A program made the position numbers and the translations under genes. The notes below the pieces were generated by a model. That model did not search any database. It was not told where the DNA came from and saw only the letters and a program-made list of their open reading frames with translations. Shown here in pieces: positions 39,711 to 53,057 of a stretch of 64,000 bases of DNA. Positions within the stretch are counted from its first letter, which is position 1, and each line of letters opens with the position of its first letter. The stretch is from Salinicoccus sp. Bachu38 (lineage in GTDB: Bacteria; Bacillota; Bacilli; Staphylococcales; Salinicoccaceae). The stretch spans positions 930,001 to 994,000 of the forward strand of contig NZ_CP138333.2 in assembly GCF_038561955.2 (NCBI RefSeq), in the 5' to 3' direction.

Positions 39711-40584
39711 TCTGCTATCAATGAACGACCTGTCAAAGGATGACATCATCCGGCTCATCCGCCGCGCACTCGAGATGAAGGCGGGAAACTATAGACCGCT
39801 TGCTGAAAGGAAATATGTGGCCAATCTCTTCTTTGAACCCTCGACGCGGACAAAGGCGAGTTTCGAAATGGCCGAAAAGCACCTTGGCATCACCTCGCTT
39901 CCATTCGACGTCGACCATAGCTCCGTCACCAAAGGCGAGTCGCTCTATGACACATGCCGCACGATGGAAGCCATCGGCTGCGATGCACTCGTCATCCGCC
40001 ATGGTGTGACCGCCTACTATGATGAAATGGAAGGGCTCGGCATACCGATCATCAACGGCGGGGACGGGAGCGGCTCGCATCCTACACAGTCCCTGCTCGA
40101 CCTGATGACCATCTATGACCGGTTCGGCCGGTTCGAAGGGCTGAAGGTGGTCATCGCCGGGGACATTTCACACAGCCGGGTGGCGAGGAGCAACCAGCAG
40201 GCACTGGCGAAGCTCGGTGCCGATGTCCGCTTCAGTGCACCGGAGGCATGGCAGGATGAAAGCATTGAAGTGCCATACGTCAGCCTCGACGATGTGGTTG
40301 AAGATGCCGACGTCATCATGCTCCTTAGGGTCCAGCATGAACGGCATGGAAATGAGATGGACTTTACGAAAACGGCATACCATAACGGCTATGGCATGAC
40401 ACTGAAACGGTATCAGCGCATGAAGGCGGATGCCATCATCATGCACCCGGCACCGGTCAACCGCGATGTCGAGATAGACGGCCGGCTGATCGAGGCGCCG
40501 CGCTCGGTCATCTTTGAACAGATGAACAACGGCGTATTCATGCGCATGAGTGTACTACAAGAAATCCTTGGGAGTGAACAATAA
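39703..40584 (+). CDS. pyrB: Aspartate carbamoyltransferase, catalytic chain
   Basis: PyrB condenses carbamoyl phosphate and aspartate to carbamoyl-aspartate. The 293 residues show the carbamoyl phosphate motif [15 protein letters not shown], then [24 protein letters not shown] and [12 protein letters not shown]. No regulatory chain gene (pyrI) is present, as expected in Bacillales. The ATG at 39703 gives the family N-terminus; a GTG one codon earlier is closer to AAGGAGG and equally possible. It overlaps the pyrP end by eight bases. Confidence 0.96.
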   Translation: MNSLLSMNDLSKDDIIRLIRRALEMKAGNYRPLAERKYVANLFFEPSTRTKASFEMAEKHLGITSLPFDVDHSSVTKGESLYDTCRTMEAIGCDALVIRHGVTAYYDEMEGLGIPIINGGDGSGSHPTQSLLDLMTIYDRFGRFEGLKVVIAGDISHSRVARSNQQALAKLGADVRFSAPEAWQDESIEVPYVSLDDVVEDADVIMLLRVQHERHGNEMDFTKTAYHNGYGMTLKRYQRMKADAIIMHPAPVNRDVEIDGRLIEAPRSVIFEQMNNGVFMRMSVLQEILGSEQ

Positions 40585-41858
40585 TGAAAATGCTTTTGAA
40601 AAATGGAACGATACTTGAAGACAACAGGCAGGTCAGGAAGGATATCCTTGTCGATGGTGACAGGATTGAAGAGATTGCGGATGATATCACTACGGAAGCC
40701 GATGAAACGGTGGACTGTACCGGCATGCTCATCACTCCGGGATTTGTGGACGTGCACGTCCATCTGAGGGAGCCGGGCGGCGAACACAAGGAAACGATCG
40801 AAACGGGGACGCGCGCAGCAGCCCGGGGCGGTTTCACCGCCATCTGCCCGATGCCGAACACAAGGCCCGTACCGGACAATGCCGGAACGATGGCGGATAT
40901 CCAAAAAAGGATACGTGAGACGGCACATGTCAAAGTCATTCCATACGCATCCATCACTACACGCCAGCTGGGACGTGAACTCGTGGATTTCGAAGCACTC
41001 AAGTCAGGCGGCGCATTCGCATTCACCGATGACGGCGTCGGTATACAGAACGCCGATATGATGCTCCAGGGCATGAAGGAAGCCAGCCGGGTGGATATGC
41101 CCATCGTCGCCCATACCGAGGAGAACACGCTGATCCATGGTGGCGCAATCCATGAGGGCAGGACGAGTGAAAAACTCGGCATACCGGGCATCCCATCGGT
41201 GACTGAATCGGTACATATCGCACGGGACGTGCTGCTTGCGGAAGCAGCAGGATGCCACTACCACGTATGCCACGTAAGTACGAAAGAGAGCGTCCGCATC
41301 ATCCGGGACGCAAAGCGGGCGGGCATCCGGGTGACTGCAGAAGTCACTCCCCACCACCTTGTGCTGGACGAAAATGATATTGTGGAAAAGGATCCGAATT
41401 TCAAGATGAATCCGCCGCTCAGGGGTGCAGAAGACCGTGAGGCACTGATAGAAGGGCTGCTCGATGGCACCATCGACATGATTGCGACGGACCACGCTCC
41501 GCATTCAGAAGCCGACAAGGCGGTCGGCATCGAGACGGCGCCATTCGGCATCACCGGCAGTGAAAATGCCTTCCAGCTGCTTTATACGAAACTGGTCAAA
41601 AATGGTGTGTTCACACTGCAGCAGCTCGTGGACTGGCTGACGGTCAGGCCATCCGAAACATTCGGCATGGGCATGGGTGTGCTGGCCGAAGACCGGCCAG
41701 CCGACATCACCATCATCAACCTGGAGAAGAAATATGTACTCGACAAGGAAAAGTTCCATTCGAAGGCACGCAATACCCCATTTCATGGAACCGCGCTCGA
41801 ATCCGACATCCACATGACGATTGTGGACGGGAAAATCGCCTACAAGGAGGAAGAATAA
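40584..41858 (+). CDS. pyrC: Dihydroorotase
   Basis: PyrC cyclises carbamoyl-aspartate to dihydroorotate. The 424 residues match the class I family. The zinc ligands lie in [12 protein letters not shown], and further hallmarks are [31 protein letters not shown] and the catalytic aspartate in IATDHAPH. Its ATG overlaps the pyrB stop by one base, and the carA ATG overlaps its own stop. Confidence 0.97.
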   Translation: MKMLLKNGTILEDNRQVRKDILVDGDRIEEIADDITTEADETVDCTGMLITPGFVDVHVHLREPGGEHKETIETGTRAAARGGFTAICPMPNTRPVPDNAGTMADIQKRIRETAHVKVIPYASITTRQLGRELVDFEALKSGGAFAFTDDGVGIQNADMMLQGMKEASRVDMPIVAHTEENTLIHGGAIHEGRTSEKLGIPGIPSVTESVHIARDVLLAEAAGCHYHVCHVSTKESVRIIRDAKRAGIRVTAEVTPHHLVLDENDIVEKDPNFKMNPPLRGAEDREALIEGLLDGTIDMIATDHAPHSEADKAVGIETAPFGITGSENAFQLLYTKLVKNGVFTLQQLVDWLTVRPSETFGMGMGVLAEDRPADITIINLEKKYVLDKEKFHSKARNTPFHGTALESDIHMTIVDGKIAYKEEE

Positions 41859-42943
41859 TGCTGAAGGAAAAAAGATATCTGGTATTGGAAGATGGCACCG
41901 TGTACGAGGGCTATCCGTTCGGAGCGAACAGGGCGTCCGAAGGGGAGCTCGTCTTCAACACATCGATGACAGGGGCTCAGGAAGTCATTACCGACCTGTC
42001 CTATACGGATCAGATCATCACGTTCACCTACCCGCTGCTCGGCAATACTGGCATGAACATAGAGGACAACGAATCACTCAATGCACAGGCGCGCGGTGTC
42101 GTCGTCAGGGAAGCATGTACGGACCCTTCGAACTTCCGTACGACGGAGACGCTCGATGCATTCCTGAAACGCCATGACATTCCGGGAATCAGCGGCATCG
42201 ATACCCGCAGCATTACACGAAAGCTTAGGAGCGGCGGTGTAATGAAGGCGATCATCACGGACGAATCATATCACGAGGACCTCCTCGAACTGCTGCAGAA
42301 CTCGACATTCCGCACGGATCAGGTCAAACGTGCATCCACCAGGACACCATACATTTCGACAGGACCGGGGCCTCGCGTCGTCCTGATCGACTACGGCAAG
42401 AAGGAGAACATCGTCCGCCAGTTGAATTCATACGGGTGTGACGTGACAGTGGTGCCCCATGATACGACTGCAGAAGAGATCAGACAGATGCGCCCCGACG
42501 GTGTGATGCTGTCGAATGGCCCTGGAGACCCTGCAAACATCCCGGATCAGATCAGGACGGTGAAGGCACTGCTCGGCATACCGCTGTTCGGCATCTGCAT
42601 GGGCCATCAGCTGTTCGGACTGGCATGCGGCGCAAGGACATACAAGATGAAATTCGGCCACCGCGGCAGCAACCACCCGGTAAAGAACCTCTCGAATGGA
42701 AAAATAGAGATCACTTCACAGAACCATGGCTTCTCGATCGATCCGGACACACTCGAAGGCACAGGTCTTGAAGTGACGCACCTCGCATTGAACGATGGCA
42801 CAGTGGAAGGGCTGCGCCACACTGAATATCCGGCATTTTCAGTACAGTACCACCCGGAAGCGGGCGCCGGACCCCACGATCCCGGATACCTTTTCAATGA
42901 ATTCATAGAACTGATGAACCAAAAGGAGGCCAACCATGCCTAA
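41858..42943 (+). CDS. carA: Carbamoyl phosphate synthase small (glutaminase) chain
   Basis: CarA releases ammonia from glutamine for CarB. The 361 residues contain the N-terminal domain ([19 protein letters not shown]) and the class I amidotransferase domain with the nucleophile C247 in [14 protein letters not shown] and the His-Glu pair in [13 protein letters not shown]. It overlaps carB by eight bases. Because it sits inside the pyr operon, its main role is pyrimidine supply. Confidence 0.97.
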   Translation: MLKEKRYLVLEDGTVYEGYPFGANRASEGELVFNTSMTGAQEVITDLSYTDQIITFTYPLLGNTGMNIEDNESLNAQARGVVVREACTDPSNFRTTETLDAFLKRHDIPGISGIDTRSITRKLRSGGVMKAIITDESYHEDLLELLQNSTFRTDQVKRASTRTPYISTGPGPRVVLIDYGKKENIVRQLNSYGCDVTVVPHDTTAEEIRQMRPDGVMLSNGPGDPANIPDQIRTVKALLGIPLFGICMGHQLFGLACGARTYKMKFGHRGSNHPVKNLSNGKIEITSQNHGFSIDPDTLEGTGLEVTHLALNDGTVEGLRHTEYPAFSVQYHPEAGAGPHDPGYLFNEFIELMNQKEANHA

Positions 42944-45900
42944 ACGTGAAGACATCAAAACCATTCTGGTCATAGGAAGCGGACCGATCATCATCGGCCA
43001 GGCAGCAGAGTTCGACTATGCAGGGACGCAGGCCTGCCTCGCATTGAAGGAAGAGGGGTACCGCGTCATACTTGTGAATTCCAATCCTGCAACGATCATG
43101 ACGGACAAGGAGATTGCGGATGTCGTCTACATCGAGCCATTGACGCCGGACTTCATCGCAAGGATCATCCGCAAGGAACACCCGGATGCGCTGCTGCCGA
43201 CACTCGGCGGCCAGGTCGGCCTGAACATGGCAGTGGAACTCGACCGTCTCGGCATCCTCGAAGAGAATGGAGTGGAACTGCTCGGTACGAAGCTCGACTC
43301 CATCAAGCAGGCCGAGGACCGCGACCTCTTCAGGCAGCTGATGAACCAGATGGAAGTGCCCGTTCCGGACTCCGACATCATCACGACGATGGAAGAGGCC
43401 CATACATTCAGGGACCGCGTCGGCTACCCATTCATCGTACGCCCTGCATTCACCATGGGCGGTACAGGCGGCGGCATCTGCTACAATGATGCGGACCTTG
43501 CGGAAATTGTGGCGAACGGCCTCAAGTATTCACCTGTAAGCCAGTGCCTCGTCGAAAAGTCGATTGCCGGATTCAAGGAGATCGAATACGAAGTGATGCG
43601 CGATTCCAACGACAATGCGATTGTCGTCTGCAACATGGAGAACATCGATCCCGTCGGCATCCATACAGGGGACTCCATCGTCGTTGCACCCACACAGACA
43701 CTGACAGACAAGGAACACCAGATGCTCCGTGATGTCTCCCTCGGTGTCATCCGCGAGCTCGGCATCGAAGGCGGATGCAACGTACAGCTTGCGCTTGATC
43801 CGAATTCCTTCGACTACTATATCATCGAAGTCAATCCGAGGGTATCCCGCTCTTCAGCCCTCGCATCGAAGGCGACGGGATATCCCATCGCAAAGCTTGC
43901 AGCCAAAATCGCCATCGGCATGACGCTCGATGAAATGATCAATCCGATCACGGGAACAAGCTATGCGGCCTTCGAGCCGGCGCTCGACTATGTCGTCTCC
44001 AAAATTCCACGATTCCCATTCGACAAGTTCGAAAAGGGGGAACGCAAGCTGGGGACGCAGATGAAGGCGACAGGCGAAGTCATGGCGATCGGCCGTACGT
44101 ATGAGGAATCCCTTCTCAAGGCGATCCGTTCACTTGAGTACGGAGTCCATCACCTCGGGCTGCCGAATGGGGATGATTTCGAGCTTGACTACATCAATGA
44201 GATGATCCAGAAGCAGAGCGATGAAAGGCTCTTCTACATCGGTGAGGCACTGAGGCGCGGCGTTTCCAAGGAAACCATACACGAGTGGACGAAGATCGAC
44301 ATGTTCTTCCTGAGGAAGTTCGAGCACATCATCGAAATCGAACATGAACTGAAAGGGAATCAAGGTTCCATGGACCATCTGAAGTGGGCGAAGACCTACG
44401 GCTTCAGCGACAGGGTCATCGGCCATCGCTGGGACATGGACGAGGAGGATGTGTTCCAGCTCCGAAAATCCAACGGCATCATGCCGGTGTACAAGATGGT
44501 GGACACGTGTGCGGCGGAATTCGAGTCCGAGACGCCTTACTTCTATGGCACATACGAGTTCGAAAATGAGTCGGTCGTCAGCGACAGGGAAAAGATCATC
44601 GTCCTCGGCAGCGGACCGATCCGCATCGGCCAGGGGGTCGAATTCGACTATGCGACCGTCCATGCGGTGTGGGCCATCCAGGAGGCGGGCTATGAGGCGA
44701 TCATCATCAACAACAACCCGGAAACCGTCTCCACCGACTTCTCGATTTCCGACAAGCTCTATTTTGAACCGCTGACGCACGAAGATGTCATGAATATCAT
44801 CGAACTGGAGCAGCCGAAAGGGGTTGTCGTCCAATTCGGCGGACAGACGGCGATCAACCTGGCGGACAGGCTGGAACGTGATGGCGTGAAGATACTCGGC
44901 ACGTCCCTTGATGATCTGGATCGTGCAGAGGACAGGAAGCGCTTTGAAGCGCTGCTGCGCAAGATCGATGTGCCACAGCCGCTCGGCAAGACGGCGACGA
45001 ACGAAGGTGAGGCGCTGGACAATGCGGAGCATATCGGCTATCCGGTCCTCGTCCGTCCAAGCTACGTCCTCGGCGGCCGTGCGATGGAGATCGTCTACAA
45101 CGAAGATGAACTCAAGAACTATATGAGGGATGCAGTCAAGGCATCACCGGAGCATCCGGTGCTGATCGACCGCTACCTGACCGGAAAAGAGATAGAGGTG
45201 GACGCCATCAGTGACGGGGAGAATGTCATCATCCCCGGCATCATGGAGCATATAGAACGTGCGGGCGTACACTCCGGGGACTCCATTGCCGTGTATCCGC
45301 CGGTGACATTGACCAACAATGAAATCAATACACTTAAGGAATATACCGAGAAGCTTGCGCTCGGCCTGAAGACGGTGGGGCTGATCAACATACAGTTCGT
45401 CCTGTCGGATGGAGAGGTCTTTGTACTTGAAGTCAATCCACGTGCCAGCCGTACAGTGCCGTTCATGAGCAAGATCACTGAAATCCCGATGGCGAATCTC
45501 GCAATGAAGGCGATCCTCGGTACAGACCTCAAAGAGACGGACTATCCGCTCGGCCTGGCACCGTTCAAGCAGGGCTACCATGTAAAAGCGCCGGTATTCA
45601 GCTTCAGCAAGCTCAAAAATGTGGATATTACACTCGGGCCCGAGATGAAGTCGACCGGTGAAGTCATGGGCAAGGACCTGAGCCTCAACAAGGCACTCTA
45701 CAAGGGACTTGTGGCCAGCGGGCTGGAAGTCAAGGATCATGGCACGGTGCTCATGACCGTCGCAGACAAGGACAAGGAGGAAGCGGTCGAGCTGGCCCGC
45801 CGACTGTCCCAGTGCGGCTACCGCATCATGGCGACGGAAGGGACCGGCGAGGCGCTGGCAGAACGCCAGATTCCCTATATCACTGTAAACAAGGTCAGCG

Positions 45901-46112
45901 AAGGCCAGGACAGCCTTCTCAAATGGATCCAGAACGGCAGCGTGCAGCTCGTCGTCAATACGATGACTAAAGGAAAGCAGGTTGAAAGGGACGGTTTCAG
46001 AATCAGGAGGGAGTCTGTTGAGAACGGTATCCCTTGTCTGACTTCACTCGACACTGCACGTACGCTTGTCGAAGTGATAGAAAGCATGACGTTCAATATG
46101 GAAAAGATGTAG
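42936..46112 (+). CDS. carB: Carbamoyl phosphate synthase large chain
   Basis: CarB makes carbamoyl phosphate from bicarbonate, ammonia and two ATP. The 1058 residues consist of two homologous ATP-grasp halves, beginning with [18 protein letters not shown] and [20 protein letters not shown] (the latter near residue 550), and a C-terminal MGS-like domain for allosteric control (from about 930). Substrate-binding segments [20 protein letters not shown] and [13 protein letters not shown] are intact. The pyrK start follows nine bases after its stop. Confidence 0.98.
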   Translation: MPKREDIKTILVIGSGPIIIGQAAEFDYAGTQACLALKEEGYRVILVNSNPATIMTDKEIADVVYIEPLTPDFIARIIRKEHPDALLPTLGGQVGLNMAVELDRLGILEENGVELLGTKLDSIKQAEDRDLFRQLMNQMEVPVPDSDIITTMEEAHTFRDRVGYPFIVRPAFTMGGTGGGICYNDADLAEIVANGLKYSPVSQCLVEKSIAGFKEIEYEVMRDSNDNAIVVCNMENIDPVGIHTGDSIVVAPTQTLTDKEHQMLRDVSLGVIRELGIEGGCNVQLALDPNSFDYYIIEVNPRVSRSSALASKATGYPIAKLAAKIAIGMTLDEMINPITGTSYAAFEPALDYVVSKIPRFPFDKFEKGERKLGTQMKATGEVMAIGRTYEESLLKAIRSLEYGVHHLGLPNGDDFELDYINEMIQKQSDERLFYIGEALRRGVSKETIHEWTKIDMFFLRKFEHIIEIEHELKGNQGSMDHLKWAKTYGFSDRVIGHRWDMDEEDVFQLRKSNGIMPVYKMVDTCAAEFESETPYFYGTYEFENESVVSDREKIIVLGSGPIRIGQGVEFDYATVHAVWAIQEAGYEAIIINNNPETVSTDFSISDKLYFEPLTHEDVMNIIELEQPKGVVVQFGGQTAINLADRLERDGVKILGTSLDDLDRAEDRKRFEALLRKIDVPQPLGKTATNEGEALDNAEHIGYPVLVRPSYVLGGRAMEIVYNEDELKNYMRDAVKASPEHPVLIDRYLTGKEIEVDAISDGENVIIPGIMEHIERAGVHSGDSIAVYPPVTLTNNEINTLKEYTEKLALGLKTVGLINIQFVLSDGEVFVLEVNPRASRTVPFMSKITEIPMANLAMKAILGTDLKETDYPLGLAPFKQGYHVKAPVFSFSKLKNVDITLGPEMKSTGEVMGKDLSLNKALYKGLVASGLEVKDHGTVLMTVADKDKEEAVELARRLSQCGYRIMATEGTGEALAERQIPYITVNKVSEGQDSLLKWIQNGSVQLVVNTMTKGKQVERDGFRIRRESVENGIPCLTSLDTARTLVEVIESMTFNMEKM

Positions 46113-46120
46113 GTGAGGAT

Positions 46121-47781
<1,661 letters not shown>

Positions 47782-47797
47782 GCTGAGGAGGAAACTT

Positions 47798-48511
47798 ATG
47801 AATAGACCGATCATTGCCCTCGACTTCGGTACGATGGCAGAAGTGCAGCAGTTTCTTGAAAACTTTGAAGAACCGCTTTTCGTTAAGGTGGGAATGGAGC
47901 TCTACTTGCAGAATGGCCCGGACATAATCAGGGAGATCAGGACCATGGGCCATGACATATTCCTCGACCTGAAGCTGCATGACATTCCGAATACTGTGGG
48001 AAAGGCAATGGAAGGACTCGGGAGGCTCGATGTGCAGATGACCAATGTCCATGCCCAGGGTGGGACTCCGATGATGAAGCGTGCGGCGGAGTCCTTCAGG
48101 GACCATAACCCCGATGGCATACTGATCGCAGTGACGCAGCTGACTTCCACAAGCGAGGAAATGATGCAGGCCGAACAGAAATCGTCACTGACCCTGGATG
48201 AAAGCGTCATCCACTATGCACAGCTGGCCAGGCAGGCGGGGCTTGACGGGGTGGTGTCCTCTCCGCTCGAGTCGGCACTCATCCATGAAGCGTGCGGCAG
48301 TGACTTCCTCACGGTGACACCGGGCATTCGGCTCGCTGATGATTCAACGGATGACCAGTCGCGCGTCGTCACGCCGTCGAAGGCCCATCACCTGGGCAGC
48401 GACTATATCGTCGTCGGCCGGCCCATCACACAGGCGGCGGATCCGGCAGCACGATACACACAAATAAAAGAAGAATGGGAAAGCGGGGAAGAGCATTGGA
48501 AACACGTGTAG
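47798..48511 (+). CDS. pyrF: Orotidine 5'-phosphate decarboxylase
   Basis: PyrF decarboxylates OMP to UMP, the end of the pathway. The 237 residues form a TIM barrel with the catalytic lysine and aspartate pair in [15 protein letters not shown] and a phosphate-binding end at [23 protein letters not shown] precedes the ATG. The last 16 bases overlap pyrE as annotated here. Confidence 0.97.
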   Translation: MNRPIIALDFGTMAEVQQFLENFEEPLFVKVGMELYLQNGPDIIREIRTMGHDIFLDLKLHDIPNTVGKAMEGLGRLDVQMTNVHAQGGTPMMKRAAESFRDHNPDGILIAVTQLTSTSEEMMQAEQKSSLTLDESVIHYAQLARQAGLDGVVSSPLESALIHEACGSDFLTVTPGIRLADDSTDDQSRVVTPSKAHHLGSDYIVVGRPITQAADPAARYTQIKEEWESGEEHWKHV

Positions 48512-49113
48512 CAGAAATCCTATTGGACATCAATGCAGTGGAACTCAGTCCGGAGGCACCATTCACATGGTCGAGCGGGATCATCTCCCCGATCTACTGT
48601 GATAACAGGAAGGTCATTGGCAATGTCGATGCGCGGAGTGAAATCGCCGATGCATTTGCGGAAATGATAAAAGTGCATGCACCGGACGCAGAAGTCATCG
48701 CGGGCACATCGACTGCCGGCATCCCGCATGCCGCCTTCATCAGTGAACGGCTCGGACTGCCGATGTGCTATGTGCGCGGAAGCAAAAAGAAGCATGGCAA
48801 GGGCAACCAGATCGAAGGTGCCGAAGTGGACGGAAAGAAGGTCGTGCTCATCGAGGACCTCATCTCCACCGGCGGATCGAGCCTCGAAGCTGCAGAAGCG
48901 CTGAAGGAGAACGGGGCGGACCTGCTTACGGTAATCGCAATTTTCACTTACGGCATCCCCCGCGCCGATGAAGCATTCAATGAAACAGGGCTTCCGTATC
49001 ATACATTGAGCACCCTCGATGCACTGATCGGTGTCAGCCTGGACCGTGGCGCAATCGATGAAGATCAGAAGGAGACGATCCTCCAGTTCCGCCAGAAGCT
49101 GTCGGAAAAATAA
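48496..49113 (+). CDS. pyrE: Orotate phosphoribosyltransferase
   Basis: PyrE joins orotate and PRPP to make OMP. The 205 residues show the [20 protein letters not shown] region and the PRPP loop [21 protein letters not shown] place the start at TTG 48496, preceded by GGGGAAGAG, which gives the usual family N-terminus; an in-frame ATG at 48475 adds seven residues but has a poorer ribosome site. It is the last pyr gene and ends in a strong terminator. Confidence 0.93.
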   Translation: METRVAEILLDINAVELSPEAPFTWSSGIISPIYCDNRKVIGNVDARSEIADAFAEMIKVHAPDAEVIAGTSTAGIPHAAFISERLGLPMCYVRGSKKKHGKGNQIEGAEVDGKKVVLIEDLISTGGSSLEAAEALKENGADLLTVIAIFTYGIPRADEAFNETGLPYHTLSTLDALIGVSLDRGAIDEDQKETILQFRQKLSEK

Positions 49114-49152
49114 AAAGAGCGAAATGGGAAAATTACCCATTTCGCTCTTTTT
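49112..49152. terminator. Bidirectional terminator between pyr operon and pgcA
   Basis: A 17-bp perfect stem (49112-49128 with 49136-49152) with a 7-base loop has A5 left and T5 right. It begins inside the pyrE stop codon and ends two bases from the pgcA stop on the other strand. Confidence 0.93.
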
Positions 49153-49153
49153 T

Positions 49154-50797
49154 CTATACGCCGAATATCATATCATTGATGAGTTTTGCTTCCTGCTCGA
49201 TGTGATCGCTGTCGAGGGATACATAGAGCTTGATCTTCGGTTCCGTTCCAGACGGCCTCAGGGCGATCCATCCATCTTCGAAATGGATTTTGATGACATC
49301 GGCCCCGGGCAATTTGATGTCTTCTGACGTACCATTGCGGTATGTCCGCTTCTGCGTCTTGAAATCCTCGGTCATGATGACTTCCCGCCTGTCCAGTTCA
49401 GTCGGTGTGTTGGTACGGAACTGCCTCATGATTTCATTAATCTTCTCCTTGCCGCTCGTGCCTTCGAAAGTATGGCTGAACAGGACTTCCATCCGGCGGC
49501 CGTAGGCTTCATAGATTGCCTCGAGTTCATCAACGAGTGTCCGTCCGCTGTTCTTCAGCTCACTGGCCATTCCGATGATGTACGGAACGATCTGGATGGC
49601 ATCCTTGTCCCTGACGAAAGGCTCCAGAAGATAGCCGTAGCTCTCCTCGTAGCCGAGGACGAACGTCCTGTCGGACGCCCCTTCCATTGCCTTGATCTGT
49701 TCGCCGATATATTTGAATCCTGTCAGCACCTCTATCATTTCTCCGCCCTTGTCTTCAGTAATCTTGCGGCCAAGATCGCTTGTCACGATCGACTTGATGA
49801 CGACGGGTTTTGAACCTTCGTGGCGCTCCAGGCGATGTTTCAGGAGGAGGATGCCGAGCTGGTTGCCGTTCAAGTGTACATAGCGGCCGTCGTGAAGGAT
49901 TTCGATACCGATCCTGTCGGCATCCGGGTCTGTTGCAATCAGCAGGTCTGCACCTGTATCATTGCCGAGGTCCCGGGCTGCTTCGAATGCTTCCTCGCTT
50001 TCCGGATTCGGCGATTTGACCGTAGGGAAGTCACCATTGGGACGGCATTGGTCCTCGACAAGCTGATAGTTTTCAAAATCCAGTGAGTCGAGGATATCGG
50101 GAACGACCGGTACACTCGTGCCATGAAGACTCGAGAAGACGACCTTTAAATCGGAGGATGGAATATCAGGAATGAACGAAGCAATCCTTGCCCTGTACTG
50201 ATCCTCCATCTCGACCGAGATATATTGTGCCTTCCCTGATTCGAGGGCTTCATCAAAAGACGCACTACCGATATTGAAGATGTCCTCTATTGCATTGATC
50301 TTTTCGCTCAGGCTGGCCGCAGGTGCATCAATCAGCTGCGCACCGTCCGGGCCGTAGACTTTGATGCCGTTGTATTCCGGCGGATTATGGCTGGCGGTGA
50401 TCATAATGCCGAGGTCCGCTCCGTGCTCCCTGACATGGAAAGAGAGTTCGGGCGTCGAGATGTATTTCTCGGAAAGTCGGACGTTGACATCATTCTGTAC
50501 AAGCACACCTGTCATCGTCTCCGAGAATTCAGGGGAGAAATGTCTTGTGTCATAGCCGATGACGACGAGCGGATCCGTCGCCCCTTCCAGCTCGTGGGCG
50601 ATGCCGAGGGCCACCTTTTCAACTGTATAGCGGTTCAGACGGTTGGGTCCGAGGCCGATCTTCCCCCTGATTCCTGCAGTACCGAATGAAAGCGTATCGG
50701 AAAAGGCATCCGTCTTCTCTTCATCCGTAAGCGCCTCATAAGATTCCTCTGTAATGAAACTGTTGCCGATATGTTCTTCCCATTGTGCTCTGTCCAC
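49154..50797 (-). CDS. pgcA: Alpha-phosphoglucomutase
   Basis: PgcA interconverts glucose-6-phosphate and glucose-1-phosphate, linking glycolysis to glycogen, UDP-glucose and teichoic-acid glycolipid synthesis. The 547 residues fit the PgcA/phosphopentomutase-like family. The phosphoserine loop is TASHNPPEYNGIKVY, the magnesium site DPDADRIGIEI, and the sugar site GYEESYGYL; the C-terminal phosphate loop is RPSGTEPKIKLY. The GTG at 50797 is ten bases after AGGAG; another GTG three codons earlier abuts that ribosome site. It follows pulA by 16 bases on the same strand, so the two are probably one transcript. Confidence 0.93.
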   Translation of the reverse strand: MDRAQWEEHIGNSFITEESYEALTDEEKTDAFSDTLSFGTAGIRGKIGLGPNRLNRYTVEKVALGIAHELEGATDPLVVIGYDTRHFSPEFSETMTGVLVQNDVNVRLSEKYISTPELSFHVREHGADLGIMITASHNPPEYNGIKVYGPDGAQLIDAPAASLSEKINAIEDIFNIGSASFDEALESGKAQYISVEMEDQYRARIASFIPDIPSSDLKVVFSSLHGTSVPVVPDILDSLDFENYQLVEDQCRPNGDFPTVKSPNPESEEAFEAARDLGNDTGADLLIATDPDADRIGIEILHDGRYVHLNGNQLGILLLKHRLERHEGSKPVVIKSIVTSDLGRKITEDKGGEMIEVLTGFKYIGEQIKAMEGASDRTFVLGYEESYGYLLEPFVRDKDAIQIVPYIIGMASELKNSGRTLVDELEAIYEAYGRRMEVLFSHTFEGTSGKEKINEIMRQFRTNTPTELDRREVIMTEDFKTQKRTYRNGTSEDIKLPGADVIKIHFEDGWIALRPSGTEPKIKLYVSLDSDHIEQEAKLINDMIFGV

Positions 50798-50813
50798 AAA
50801 GATCACACTCCTA

Positions 50814-52898
50814 TTAGTCTGTATATTGGTGTTGATGCATATTCGCCACTTTCCTTAAGACCGCCACCTCGTAGCCCTTGATGTAGAAGCTGCGTGAATA
50901 CACCGCCTTGTCGTAATGGCGCTGGTTGGAGATTTCTATCTCGTAGGGGTCCTGTGTATCAAAACCGAGCTCCATCGATTTTTCAGTCGGATTGATGATG
51001 ATCATGAATTCACTGTTCCGATACGAGACCTTCACTCCGAAGCCGTTCGGCAGGTTGCTGAAGGACATGAATGAAAGGGCCCTGCTGATGCTTTCCCTGT
51101 CTTTCAGCCTGAATATATCCTCCCGTTTCCTGAACTGGACCAGGGACTTGAAGAATTCGATGTTGTCCTGGTATTTTGCACGCCTGTTCCAGTCCATCCG
51201 GTTGAGCATGTCGCTCAGGTTGTAGGTATTCCCGTGGCCATACTTCGTCCTGAAGAATTCCTGCCCCGCATGCAGGAAGGGTGTACCGAAGGACAAGAGT
51301 ACGAGGGCTGTAGCAATCTGGTGCTGGCTCTCCAGTATATACTGCCGCTTCCCGGATGAATATCTCAGCCGGTCATACAGTGTATGGTTGTCATGAACCT
51401 CTACATAATTGACGCTCATCAGGGCGGTGAACGGTCTGTGGAAGCCGGTGAACAGGTCACGGATGACATCTATTCCCTGTCCATCACCATTTACATACCC
51501 TTTTTCACTGAGTTCAAAATTACTTCCCTTGATCGAATCCCGGTAATGGTCGTTGAAAAAATGGACCGAGGGCACACGATAGCTGTGTTCGGGAAGCGTC
51601 TTCTTGCTGTGGTCGAGGGCAGTCGGGAGATCCCAGCCTTCCCCGAGGAGGAAGATTTCACGGTCCTGCCTGTGCACGATGGACTCGATGCCCTGCATCG
51701 TTTCTATGTCCAGTGCGCCCATCAGGTCGAAGCGGTAGCCATCGATCCGGTACTGTTCAAGCCAGAAATGGATCGTGTCGGCAATGAAACGCCTTCCCAT
51801 CATCTTTTCGGAGGCGAAATCATTGCCGACGCCTGTGCCATTGGACAGAGACAGATCCTCGTTATGCCTGAAATAATAGCCGGGCACGAGTTTGTCGAAA
51901 TTCGAATCCTCCACCCGGTAGACATGGTTGAGCACGACATCGAGAATGATCTTCATGCCGTTCTCATGCAGTGTACGGATCAGCGTCTGCAGTTCGATGA
52001 TGCGGTTGATCGGGTCGTTCGGATCCGTTGCATAGCTGCCTTCCGGGACCATGAAGAAGTGCGGGTCGTACCCCCAATTGTAGCTTTTGTCCCGGTTGAG
52101 TTCGTCCACAGTGATGAAGTCGTTCACCGGCATCAGCTGGATGTGCGTCACCCCGATCTCCTTCAGGTAGTTGAGGCCGCTCGAGAGGCGGTGCTTGGTG
52201 GTCGTCTGTTCAGTCATGCCGAGATAGCGGCCCTTCCATTCCTCCCTGACGCCGCTGTTGGGATGGGAAGTGAGGTCCCTTATGTGTGTTTCATAGATGA
52301 TGGCGGCATCATTCGGGATGTCGGGGATATGGTGATCGGTGAATCCAGGGTTGATGCGTTCGAAATCGACGATCATAGCCTCCTTCCCATTTGCCGATAC
52401 CGCCTTGACATAAGGGTCGATCACATTATGCGTCACATGATTATGGCTGGCTTCATAGTGGTAATATTTACCATGGCAGTCCTGGTTGATCACCTTCTCG
52501 AAGTAGCCGCCGATCTTGTCCATATTGTAGGCCTGGCCATCCAGTATGAGCCGGCATTGGACGACCGTCGGTGCAAAGACTCTGAAGACGGTGCGATTCT
52601 TTGAATAAGTAGCACCCATCTGCCGGTCTGTGGAGTATTTCATGTCGAATTCTATGGACAGTATATAGCGTCCCATCAGAAGCGGGAACATCCTGCCCTC
52701 GAATCTGATGTGTGTGAAGTGATTGAGGTCCACAGGCTGGGTGAGCCAGACAGTGAGGTAGGCACCCGCGTTTTCGATTGTTCTTATTGAAAGTGCTTCG
52801 TCATCCTGGATGACCGCCAGGTCATTTCCGTATTCGCCCTGTGCACTTTTTCTGACTATCGTGATCTGATCTGGTGCATCGAGATATGCATCAATCAT
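50814..52898 (-). CDS. pulA: Pullulanase type I (debranching enzyme)
   Basis: This GH13 enzyme cuts alpha-1,6 branches in glycogen, pullulan or limit dextrins. The 694 residues have no signal peptide, so it acts inside the cell. N-terminal beta domains cover about 1-200, and the barrel holds the type I pullulanase signature YNWGYDP, then DVVLNHVY, the nucleophile region GYRFDLMG, the acid region LLGEGWDLP and VEVHDNHTLYD. GGAGG is six bases ahead of the ATG. It is transcribed away from glgB and is followed by pgcA. The partner glucan is most likely the cell's own glycogen (inference). Confidence 0.94.
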   Translation of the reverse strand: MIDAYLDAPDQITIVRKSAQGEYGNDLAVIQDDEALSIRTIENAGAYLTVWLTQPVDLNHFTHIRFEGRMFPLLMGRYILSIEFDMKYSTDRQMGATYSKNRTVFRVFAPTVVQCRLILDGQAYNMDKIGGYFEKVINQDCHGKYYHYEASHNHVTHNVIDPYVKAVSANGKEAMIVDFERINPGFTDHHIPDIPNDAAIIYETHIRDLTSHPNSGVREEWKGRYLGMTEQTTTKHRLSSGLNYLKEIGVTHIQLMPVNDFITVDELNRDKSYNWGYDPHFFMVPEGSYATDPNDPINRIIELQTLIRTLHENGMKIILDVVLNHVYRVEDSNFDKLVPGYYFRHNEDLSLSNGTGVGNDFASEKMMGRRFIADTIHFWLEQYRIDGYRFDLMGALDIETMQGIESIVHRQDREIFLLGEGWDLPTALDHSKKTLPEHSYRVPSVHFFNDHYRDSIKGSNFELSEKGYVNGDGQGIDVIRDLFTGFHRPFTALMSVNYVEVHDNHTLYDRLRYSSGKRQYILESQHQIATALVLLSFGTPFLHAGQEFFRTKYGHGNTYNLSDMLNRMDWNRRAKYQDNIEFFKSLVQFRKREDIFRLKDRESISRALSFMSFSNLPNGFGVKVSYRNSEFMIIINPTEKSMELGFDTQDPYEIEISNQRHYDKAVYSRSFYIKGYEVAVLRKVANMHQHQYTD

Positions 52899-53057
52899 AA
52901 AAAGCCTCCGTCCGGTTGAATGTGATAGTGTTAGTATATAAAATGAATACTGTAGAATATAGTCTGATAATTATAAAAATTTTATACATTTTCTTTTTTT
53001 AGTTGTATAATCGATGATAAGGGTATGTCTATAGTATAACGCAAAGGGGGAAATATT
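52899..53057. promoter_or_regulatory. Divergent control region pulA / glgB
   Basis: This AT-rich 159-base gap separates the two halves of the glycogen island. Toward glgB, TTATAC (52982-52987) and a perfect TATAAT (53006-53011) are 18 bases apart. Toward pulA a TATACT box is visible on the minus strand (52935-52940) with a weak TATATT 17 bases ahead. I looked for a CcpA-type cre palindrome and saw none. Confidence 0.5.

Noticed and set aside
51384-52604. Open frame of 406 codons on the plus strand opposite pulA
   Set aside because: The pullulanase on the minus strand has all catalytic motifs, while this frame has no ribosome site and a composition typical of a shadow.
52899-53057. CcpA catabolite-repression (cre) site between pulA and glgB
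   Set aside because: I searched by eye for the TGWNANCGNTNWCA pattern and found no acceptable match.
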